Below are positions 1 through 7,907 of a stretch of DNA of 10,924 nt, one piece after another. The stretch comes from Parachlorella kessleri (lineage: Eukaryota; Chlorophyta; Trebouxiophyceae; Chlorellales; Chlorellaceae). The notes under the pieces were generated by a model that did no database searches, was not told where the DNA came from, and saw only the letters and a program-made list of their open reading frames with translations. The position numbers and the translations under genes are program-made. The stretch lies in assembly GCA_001598975.1 (NCBI GenBank), contig BBXU01003303.1:1-10924 (forward strand). Direction: 5' to 3'. Positions within the stretch are counted from its first letter, which is position 1, and each line of letters begins with the position of its first letter.

Positions 1-230
1 GCTGCCAGTGTCACCAGGTATAGCAAAATAGACTGCCCCCCCCCCCCCAAAAAAAAAAAAAAAAAACCAAAAAACAGACTGCCGCTGCCAGCAAGGGGGT
101 GAGGCACCTTGAGGTTCCTACAAACCGGGGCCATGCCATGCCATCGTTCTTGCATCATTTCCGCCTGACATGAAGGACCTAACACTAACAGGGGCAGGCA
201 ACCTCCCCCGTGCAGCGTGCGCTAAGCGAG
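1..230. other. 3' flank of the ATPase gene with a C13-A18 homopolymer tract
   Basis: After the TGA at 231-233 the sense strand has no evident coding exon or TGTAA signal. Positions 36-48 are C13 and 49-66 are A18, followed by CC and A6. On the sense strand this reads T6-GG-T18-G13, about 160 nt downstream of the stop. Nothing else is recognised here. Confidence 0.6.
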
Positions 231-1782
231 TCAAATAGCAAAAGATGGGATAACCATGGCAAAAGCAGTCTCAAAATCTTGCCTACCGACAGACTGGGCT
301 TGAATGTCGGTTTGTAATGCAGCTAATGCTGCCTCTCTACAAAGCGCCATGACGTCGGCACCACTGTAACCACAACATCTCATTGCCAGATTTCCAAGGT
401 TAACATTGTCCGCTAGTGGCATGCCTCGCGTATGTACTTGCAGAATTGCCTGCCTCGTGTGGCTGTCTGGAGGCGGTATTGAGATGACCCGATCAAAACG
501 TCCGGGCCTCGTCAAAGCCGGGTCAATGCAGTCTAGCCTGTTGGTAGCTGCTATAACGACTACGTTCTGACGAGCCTGCATAACAACAGTTAATTATATG
601 TCATGTGGATCCCGCGTGTAGCAACGGCCTAAGGCGCATAGGGTGAGGCACTGGGCATCACAATTACTATGTTTGTACAACCATTTACTTTGCATATCGT
701 AAAGCAATGCATTACCCATGCCGCCCGGCCCCCCAGAAGACTACATCGTTGCACATATATTCGTGCAGGGAGACCGATGATTACAGCCACCTGTGCACAT
801 ATAAAGGTTGCGGCTCCGGTGCTACATAAAGGTCTATAACACAATGCAAGGCATGCGCGACAGAAGGCACAAGGTACCAGCCCTTATTTGCAAGGTCCCA
901 CAGAAAGACAGCGTGGCAATTAATGGGCACAAAGACGTACCTGCAGCCCATCCATCTCCAGAAGAAGCTGGCTTAACACCCGCTCGCCAACGCCCACGCC
1001 ATTCGTGCCACCTTCCTCCCTACTTGTGACAAGGCCGTCTAGCTCATCAAAAAAGATAATGCTTGGGCTCGCCTCCCGCGCCCTACAAGTTGAGACAGGG
1101 AAGCACTACATGACCATGCCAGGTTATGCTTCCTATGAACAATAAAAGTGACTGGACAGCTAAATATATATCGCATTGTCTTCAGCCGTGCTTGAGTCAA
1201 TGCAAGCAAGTCTTCCTTTGAAGCAAATGAGGGGCGACGGCACGGCGGGGAGGGGGGGATTACACAAAGGCTCATCACATTAGCCTCGTCACTCTATGCC
1301 ACCAGACAATGTGACGCACCTGGAGAAGAGCTTGGCAATGGCTTTCTCGCTTTCCCCAACATACTTGCTATAAAGCTCGGGACCCTTGATGGCCAGGAAG
1401 TTAAGCCTGGCCTGGGATGCCACGGCTCGAGCGAGCAAGGTCTTGCTGCACCCGGGAGGTCCATGCAAGAGGATGCCTGTATAGCAGGCAAATGATAAAT
1501 ACGAGCATGTGTATCTGGTCTTGTACATGACAGAGGTACTACTGTATGCAGCACGACCCATGAGCACTGGATGACACAGCGGTATCGTGTATGAATTGCA
1601 CAAAATATCCATACAAGCAACGGCGGTGTACTAAAGTGAAAGCGTGTGCCAACACATCACTTGCCTTTGGGAGCTTGGGCGCCAAGCCGCAACAGGCTAT
1701 CGGGATTCTTGAAGGGCCACTCGACTGCCTCTTTCAGCTGCTGCTTGACCTCATCCAAACCGCCCACATCGTCCCAGCGAAC
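231..1782 (-). other. Exons 10-13: second AAA+ module (D2) of the ATPase
   Basis: Exon 10 begins [20 protein letters not shown], the standard start of D2. Walker A GPPGCSKT is residues 869-876. The pore-loop region is [15 protein letters not shown]. Walker [12 protein letters not shown] gives D928 and E929. Exon 13 holds sensor 1 (AATNRLD) and the arginine fingers TRPGRFDR (R989, R992). The lid is [21 protein letters not shown], with the conserved tail helix DFETAFAMV. Translation stops nine residues after that Thr-Ala-Phe, so the acidic or aromatic tail common after D2 is absent. No good GT donor is visible near the stop, although ATG|GTTATC could be a poor one. Codon third positions are clearly AT-richer than in D1. 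Confidence 0.92.
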
Positions 1783-4700
1783 CTGAGCACTGGCAAATAC
1801 AGTTGGCATTGCGCGAAAGGGTAGGGATGCGTCCCTAGCCTCAAAGTTCGAAGCTGTTATAACAGCTATGAAGTTCGCGGCGTAGAACAAAGGGGTAGCC
1901 TTGTGTCTACCAACACGCATAAACTGCCGCTGCATATGTTTCATGCACAGGAACGGCTGTGATGCAAACAACGTGAATTGGCCGTGATACCCACATATCC
2001 GCCTCTATATTTGTAGATTACTATATTAAAGCAACACTCGGCAAGTAAGTCTGGTGGACTGTACCTTGGGCACCTCCACCGCCACCTCCCGCATCGCGCT
2101 CGGTCGCACCCGAGTCTCCGCCACCGCAAAGTCCGCCCAGGTCACACAGAGCCCCTCCAATGCTGCTCCTGTGCCTCGCTCAGCGCTTAATTGCTGCTGC
2201 ACCCGCCGCAACGTTGCGAGGGCAGCCTCATTGCACAGGGCAGCAAGGTCTGCGGGGACAAAGCCGTGAGCTGCATCGGCAAGCTCGGCTACCTGCAGGG
2301 CAGACGGTCTGCTTGGCTGCTCAACTAGATGACTTGGATGTAGCCTGATCCACGTATTTGTGCGGACACGGCTCTTGTGATATGTGGCCCTCTCAGAGCA
2401 GCGGATAAATGCCTGTGGGTACACATTGAAGAGTACAGGGTTTTGGGATTCAGGGTCATGCAAGTTGGCATCAGCTCAAGCTCATGCCATGACAGTGGCC
2501 ACGCCTTTCACCACCAGCAGCAACGGCTAACATACTGACTGGCACAGTCGCTGTAAAGGCACTGGAATAAGTTGGCCATTGATTACCTCAGACCAGCTCC
2601 TCAGCCGGGACCCCGCACAACAGCTGGCACAATAAGCCAGGCGCAGGGGCGCCAATAGCCATGCAAACAAACACCAAACTGACGAGCAGGCCATGGATGC
2701 ATAGCCAGCCAAGGGACAGGGTGTCTAGGAAGGTGGGCACCGGCCCACCTGCTGTTCTGTGAGTGAGTGCTGCATGATGGCCAGCCGCTTGCTCAGGATG
2801 TCGCGTCTGTCCGCGGGAATGGGGACTCCCACCTCCACCTCTCTATCAAACCTGCCCGGCCGCCGCAGAGCAGTGTCGATGGCATCGACGCGGTTAGTCG
2901 CACTGATCAGCACAACCTTGGAGTCTGCAAATGGCGGTAAGAGCGGAAGGAGTTGGAGCCGTGGCAATAGCGTGAGTGGCATGTGCACCCATGCAGTGGA
3001 TGCACTGGTGAGCATGGGACGAGCTAGCATTTAGGGTAGGGCCCAGCCTTGGCATCAATAAGGCTGGCTACAACACAACAACCTCGGCACAGGCAACATC
3101 GTCTGAACGCGTCCCGGAGCATAAGCACACGTCTGAGCCGACCACCATGCCACCAGCCACACAAGCCGCATGCAGGCCGCGGGAACAACGAAATGTAGTG
3201 CCCGTGTGGCCTGTGCACCCTCCCAGCGAATCAGGGCACACACACCTCCCAAGCTGTCCATCTCCAACAGGAGGGTTGTGACCAGCCTGCCACCCACGCT
3301 GCCACCGCCGCTAGTCTTTGCTGCCGAGCCGGCGGCGCCACCTCTTGAGGGCGCAATGGCATCCAGCTCATCGATGAAGACGACCTGGACCAGAGCACAA
3401 CAAGCCATGGTGGCAGATCTGCAGCAAAGCTCATGGTCGGTAGTTCAGACCGGTACCCTATTCCACATTGGCGTACAACAGATACGGATCAACCTAATGT
3501 ACACCACGTTATCCTGCCAGATCCATGCTGGGAAGGGAAAGGGAGCTTTGCCCCACAGCCAGCCGGACTGGACCTCAGGCCCCCAACGCTAAGAATGAAT
3601 ATCTCACAAGCTCCCCAACCCCAAGCCTGCAATGCAGAGCAAAATAGTCCAATGATGCGAGGCTATTTTGCCGCCCATACCAAAGGCCGGGGGCAGCCCT
3701 GGCTGTGTTCCCCACCGTGCCCTGCTGGATGCACCCCGGGCTCCACTGCAAGCAGCTGTCCAGGCGTTCCTCCAGGTCCAGGCGCAGCCAGAGCCACTCA
3801 CCGAGGGCGCCAGCGCCTTGGCAGCTGCAAACACACCCCTCAGCCCCGCCTCAGACTCCCCGAAGTACTCCGACACCACGTCCGGCCCGTTGATGACAAA
3901 CAGCCGGGCGCCCGCGGCAGCCGCTGCAGCCCGGGCCAGCACCGTCTTGCCAGACCCTGCACAGGTGGGGGAGCCAGGTGCGGGAAGGCACATAGGCAGG
4001 ATTGGCCGCCGGCAATTTGCAAGCCTCATAGACAGTGTAAGAGGAATTCTGCTGTGCGCCAACCGAGGACCAGCTGATCCCCGCCACGAGAAAGCCACCA
4101 AACACCGTCAACATCTTTCAGTAGCACCCTCTCCCTGAGGGCATGGGCTGTACATAAGCACACTACTAGCCCAGCATGCACTAGGCAACACCCGAGCCAG
4201 CCACCCCCCCCCCGGTCTCAACCCGCACCCAGCACGCACCTGGCGGCCCATGCAGCAGTATCCCTCTTGGCGGGGCCACGTGGTAGCGGGCAAAGAGCTG
4301 TGGCGCCCTGAGCGGTAGGGCCACCAGCTCCCGCAGGGCCTGCTTGGGCCCCTCCGCCCCACCCAGCAGCCCAAACTCCATGCCGCCACTACTGAAGCCG
4401 GCCGCTGCTGCCCGGGATGCTGCCAGAGCCGCTGGACCCTCCGCCCCGCCTACGAGTACAGTTGTGTAGTTTGAGAGTCAAGCATCAGGTGAATCCTGGG
4501 TGTGTGTTGGTTACCCCTGCTGCCGCTGACCAGCTGCTAAGTCACGCACGGCCGGGCAGAGATGGTTGGCGGCCCAACCGCTGGATGTGTGGCTGGTGCT
4601 CACGCTTAGATGGTGCACGGCTTGAGCCCTGGCAGTGCACTGCCCACCCGCCCTCGACTCCCAGCCAGGCCACCCCGGCACCACTCACCGCCAACCGAAG

Positions 4701-6871
4701 CAGCAGCAGCCTGTGCTGCCTCGTCCGCATAGCGGGAAGCACCCGTCCGTCCAGGAGCTGCCTGCTCGCTGCCGTCCGACTCTGGCGCCTCCTCCCCAGG
4801 CGCAAGCAAGTGCACCTGGCAGTCCAGCGCCACCGGGGCGGTTGGCAGCACACCATTGCTGTGCAGGGCTTCCGCTGTGCTGAACTGACTTGGCTCTGTG
4901 TCCCTTGCCGCCGCCACATGCCCTGCCCCCGGGTCTGGCATTCCGCCTGCTGCTGGCGCCAGGTCAATGCGCTCCACAAGGAACACCGCCTGCTGACCCA
5001 GGATGGGGGCCTCCACGAGGTTGCCCGCCAGCAGGCGCCGCCCGCACAGCGTGCGCAGCAGCAGCGCCTCCACCAGTTGGCGCAGGCGAGGGTGCTCAGA
5101 ACCTGCATGCGGCAGGGCACGTGCAGGCACAGACCTGGGACCACCGTCTTTGGTCCCACGGCTGGTACGGGTGCCATTGCAGCTGGCAAGGCCATGCAAC
5201 AGCGGCCTGCAGGGCAGGCCTTTCCTGTGCTTCTTGCACTATGTGTATGGAGCGTGCTGAGCCCTCACATGCAAGCAAGCCATGGGACGTGCTGAACCTT
5301 GCCAAAGGCGTCATTCATGCATGGAAGTTTATCTGTGATAACTTCTTCCTTGGAGCTACACTCGGGACTCCACTGGGCACAGGGCGACAGACCTGTGTTT
5401 CATTCCTGCCTCAACAGTTTGCATCTGCAAGCACTAAGGGTGGGCACCACAGACCCTCACTGAGCGGCTAGGCGCTGAACGCGGGTTGGAGGCTGGCTTG
5501 CCTGTATCTTGCAGCAACGCCAGCAGCGTCCCTGCTGCCGGAGCAGCGCTGGACGGCCGCGCCTCGAGGCCTGTAGGCGCAGCCGGCTCACCGCCGCTGC
5601 CGCTGAGCCTGCTGCGCCCTCCCGGGCTTTCAGCCACGGCAGGGGTGGGAGTTTGAGGCGTGCCGGGGGCCTGGCCGCCTTTGCTGTTGCTTCCCAAGGC
5701 TGCACCTGGAGCCCCACTGCCACTCCGCATGGGTGGACCCAAAGCAGCAGGCTGGCGGCTGCCAGACCCTCGCATGGCCGGGCTTAGAGCTACCGGGGTG
5801 CCGCCCCCAGCACGCATAGCAGGCGACAGGGCTGCCGGGGTGCTCCCACCGGCACGCATGGCCGGGCTGGCGGGTGTTGTAGCCTGAAACGCCCCACCAG
5901 CCCTCCCGCGGCTGGCGGGTGGCTGTGCTGCTGCTCCAGGCGCAGGGGTGGCTGCTGCTGCTGCCGCCTCCTCAAACGCCTCATCATCCAGCGGGGCGAG
6001 GAGTGCTGGTGAGGTGGCAAAGGGCCCTGGCCTGGTGCACAGCCGCAGGTACACCGCTCGGCACGACCGCTGAAGCTGCCCTTGTTGCCAGTGCTGCCCT
6101 GGGTGCTCTGCAGGTGTGGTGGGTTCCGCTGCTGGAAGGGGGTAGATAGCCAGCTGGGTCCCGGGGCCGGGCCTACCCAGCGCATCCCTCAGGGAAGGCG
6201 TTGCTGCTGCCGAGCCCTTGGCAAGCCTCTGGGCCGGCCAAAGCTCTGCTGCCACGACAAACTTGCCCAGGCCGGAGGGCTCCGCAGCATCATTAGCGAC
6301 TGCAGAAATGCCATGCTGCTGCTTGTAGAGCTGATGGAGAGAGATGGGGAGGTTAGCTGCGCCCGCTGCCTGGCTGCTTACCACGCCCACCTGCAGGCGA
6401 AACACAGGTTGCAATCACCACAGGGTCACTCAAAATATTCATAGGAAGACATAAGCAGGCAGGCTTGCCAAATACATAAGCAGTGCAGTCGCGGCGAGGC
6501 TGTCCCTTGCAGGCTGTCTGCCATACAGATATGCAGTTCGGAGAGGCAAGGTGTCCCTCACCAACGTCACAGTTGCGGCCGGGAGCTTGGCCGCAAACAG
6601 CCAGTCTGCCGGCACCCACAGCCGAGCATCTGTCGCGGGAGGCACCCCGGGAGGGAGGGCTGCCAGTGACAGCACTCCCACTGGGGTTCCTGCACTTTCA
6701 AGGGAACCATCGCGGCGGAGGCATGAGCAGGACCTGGCTGAAAAAGGGATACCAGTATGGCAGTCCACGACTCACAGCATGTCGAATTTCTTGCCCAGAT
6801 TGGGGGCCTTTGAGCTCACCTAGCTCAGCAGCTGGTCCGCCACCTTGGTTCCTGAGTACAGTACTCTCCAT
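231..6871 (-). CDS. AFG2: AFG2/SPATA5/CIP111-type tandem AAA+ ATPase (CDC48 superfamily), 13 exons, complete
   Basis: Exons (high to low): 6871-6820, 6737-6562, 6390-5461, 5094-4689, 4449-4240, 3956-3802, 3384-3246, 2924-2749, 2292-2065, 1782-1665, 1476-1320, 1082-941, 575-231. All phases agree and give 1077 aa plus TGA. The order is N-domain (about 1-520), D1 (about 530-822), D2 (about 825-1077). D2 Walker A reads GPPGCSKT, with Ser where CDC48/p97 has Gly; this is typical of SPATA5/AFG2/CIP111 and is the main reason for the family call. Known role of the family: yeast Afg2/Drg1 is a hexamer that strips Rlp24 from cytoplasmic pre-60S particles; Arabidopsis CIP111 was found as a calmodulin-interacting protein. 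The ATG at 6871 is chosen because an in-frame TAG lies 7 nt upstream and exon 1 splices in phase to exon 2. The C-terminus (..MVIPSFAI) is short for the family. Alternative: another CDC48-like paralogue. Confidence 0.93.
1477..1664 (-). other. GC-AG intron (intron 10) between D2 start and D2 Walker A
   Basis: Exon 10 ends AAAG at 1665 and is followed by GCAAGTGATG, a perfect U1-complementary donor apart from the T-to-C at +2. The acceptor is TATACAG before 1476. The join gives [12 protein letters not shown], exactly the residues expected in every D2 module. The nearest GT (AAGGCAA|GTGATG) would shift the frame and lose this motif. The strong surrounding consensus is what is typical of natural GC-AG introns. 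Confidence 0.85.
2065..4449 (-). other. Exons 5-9: first AAA+ module (D1) of the ATPase
   Basis: The module opens with [20 protein letters not shown] and [16 protein letters not shown]. Walker A GPPGSGKT (residues 589-596) is split after its first four residues by intron 5 (G|GTGCGT...CTGTGCAG|GG). Pore-loop region [15 protein letters not shown] is in exon 6. Walker B is VVFIDELD (D648, E649), followed by a Gly/Ser/Ala-rich loop longer than in CDC48. Sensor-1 region is [12 protein letters not shown], and arginine fingers are in [13 protein letters not shown] (R714, R717). Exon 9 supplies the lid helix [17 protein letters not shown] and the D1-D2 linker VAVEVPK. All residues needed for ATP hydrolysis are present, so D1 should be active. 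Confidence 0.92.
4689..6871 (-). other. Exons 1-4: N-terminal domain of the AAA ATPase with a low-complexity insert
   Basis: Residues 1-521. Exon 1 (17 codons) joins exon 2 through a phase-1 intron with a TATCCCTTTTTCAG acceptor. Exons 2-3 carry the first lobe: a segment around [18 protein letters not shown], then [17 protein letters not shown] and GTQLAIYPL, which align in order with the N-domain of CIP111/SPATA5. Residues about 215-375 form an Ala/Pro/Gly/Ser-rich, probably disordered linker containing the repeats annotated separately. Exon 4 resumes the second lobe with [28 protein letters not shown] and [10 protein letters not shown], as in CDC48-like N-domains. It ends in another Ala-rich stretch before D1. 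The N-domain in this family binds substrates and cofactors, so the long insert may change partner access; that is inference. Confidence 0.8.
5695..5868 (-). repeat. Coding minisatellite: four degenerate [11 protein letters not shown] units
   Basis: Four adjacent units of 14, 14, 15 and 15 codons lie in exon 3 (protein residues about 251-308). They read [43 protein letters not shown] and [15 protein letters not shown]. The first two are nearly identical and the last two are diverged. The unit keeps one Arg after Pro-(Ala/Pro)-Met and is otherwise small residues, so it is probably a disordered basic linker between the two N-domain lobes. The unit length is a multiple of three, so copy-number change would keep the frame. 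Confidence 0.8.
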
Positions 6872-6877
6872 CGCATG

Positions 6878-6892
6878 CTACTGTAACGTCAT
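6878..6892 (-). promoter_or_regulatory. Short upstream ORF (4 codons) before the ATPase start
   Basis: Reading minus-strand from 6892 there is an ATG followed by three sense codons (Thr-Leu-Gln) and TAG, ending 6 nt before the assigned start at 6871. It is in frame with the main ORF, so its stop also rules out a longer N-terminus in this exon. Whether it is transcribed depends on the unknown transcription start. If it is in the mRNA, it could reduce initiation at the main ATG. Confidence 0.4.
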
Positions 6893-7907
6893 GTCCTAGC
6901 TGTGCCACAGCCAGACATGAATAACTAAAAGTCCTCTAGACAGATAACTGTTTTACGTCATGTACCCTAGTTATCACATTCATGTTCGACCAAGTGCCAA
7001 CCTGGAGGCGGGTCAAACCCAGCGCCCTGGCAGACTCTCGAGCTTTGCGCGGATGCCTGTCCTTCTGATCCAGCTGTGGATGACGAGAAGGGCGACGATG
7101 GCTATTAAGGTTACCCCATGCCCTTGATGAACAGCACCTCCCTCAGGACGGCAGCTATGGCCTTGCCAACTCGCGCATAGTCTGTGATGGCTCCACCTGA
7201 TCAGGGCTGCTGGGTTCTGGTTGGGCTTTCTGCGAGGCCGTGACCATCTGGCTTGGATGAGGGAAACAGCAGGGCAGGTGCTGACCCTCGTACCTTGTCA
7301 TCCCAGTAAATGGACATGCATGCTGCTATGCAATTGCAACAAAGTTTGCAAGCTCTATTCACTGCTTGCGCTCTGTCCCAGGAGAACAGCAGCTGACTGT
7401 GCCCCAGCCAACATTGGGGGGGATGGGCATGCTGCAACAACTCCAAATCCTCCCTTTACGCATACCCAATAGCAGTTCGCTCCTAGTGATATCTATAAGG
7501 AAACAACAACCACAGAGCATACCTTGCATCCAGCCCTGTCTTTCCAGTTCTCCGCTGCCTATTCTCTGGTCGTATTCCCTGCCACCACTAACAACATCAG
7601 CGCAGCGCTCCCAAGTTATGAATGTGTCCTCAAAATGCATGCCTTTACCTTGACAGGCGCCGCAACACTAGTTTAAATCGCCAAGCAACAAGGCATCAAC
7701 TATGCGCCCACAATGCACATGGCACATACGAGGTGTTCAAGCCCCATACCACAGTTGCAAGTCGGAAGGTTTGTGCCGGTCTCACAGACATTATCCATTT
7801 ATCAAGAGCAATTTTGTTGCTTTAGCGCTCAGTGAGCCCAAACAAGTTATCCGTCCCAGGCTGCCTGACTCAAGGAATCACAAGGCCTGGCCTTTGCAGC
7901 TCGGAAA
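6893..7907. other. Intergenic interval: TrpB2 3' flank and ATPase 5' flank
   Basis: This interval is AT-richer than the flanking exons. Apart from the candidate small ORF, no known gene, tRNA or repeat was found. No sense-strand TGTAA (the usual green-algal poly(A) signal) or AATAAA was spotted after the TrpB2 stop at 7908. No clear TATA box was found upstream of 6871. Confidence 0.5.
7111..7640 (-). CDS. Candidate small two-exon ORF of unknown function between TrpB2 and the ATPase gene
   Basis: I do not recognise this product and it may not be real. Exon a, 7640-7523, starts at an ATG with an in-frame TAG about 30 nt upstream. It reads MHFEDTFITWERC... and ends at ATGCAAG|GTATGC. Exon b, 7196-7111, follows the acceptor CCCTGATCAG and reads GAITDYARVGKAIAAVL.. 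then REVLFIKGMG and TAA. Both boundaries are phase 1, and the 326-nt intron matches local sizes. The product would be 67 aa with an amphipathic-looking C-terminal helix. In the +1 frame beyond the stop, a hydrophobic segment and a basic tail run on to a TGA at 7013-7015, so a frameshift or unseen splice could extend it. It sits about 240 nt upstream of the ATPase start on the same strand. Confidence 0.22.

Larger units (their letters stand above)
576..6819 (-). other. Introns 1-12 of the ATPase gene
   Basis: Introns: 6819-6738, 6561-6391, 5460-5095, 4688-4450, 4239-3957, 3801-3385, 3245-2925, 2748-2293, 2064-1783, 1664-1477, 1319-1083, 940-576. Lengths run from 82 to 456 nt. Most have GT donors followed by A/G-G-T/C-G, and most acceptors are TGCAG. 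Phases are 1,0,0,1,1,0,1,0,0,1,2,0. I found no RNA gene, mobile element or convincing nested gene in those longer than 300 nt (introns 3, 6, 7, 8 and 12). Intron 5 has a C9 run near 4206-4214. Confidence 0.85.

Noticed and set aside
3433..4077. 214-codon open frame on the plus strand
   Set aside because: It lies antisense to ATPase exon 6 (Walker A/pore loop) and its introns. The composition is Pro/Arg/Cys-rich with no domain. The minus strand has conserved motifs with matching splice phases.
4417..5295. 292-codon open frame on the plus strand, the longest there
   Set aside because: It is antisense to ATPase exon 4 and flanking introns, with Cys/Arg/Trp-rich low-information sequence. It is a GC-rich mirror of a real exon.
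6961..7060. GTTCGACCA and GGGTTTGACCC resembling a tRNA B box
   Set aside because: No A box, cloverleaf stems or suitable spacing on either strand.
7250..7320. Short exon-like block ending TACTGGGATGACAAG|GTACGA between the two blocks of the candidate small ORF
   Set aside because: The available acceptors give a phase that does not join both neighbours, and the required frame contains a TGA.
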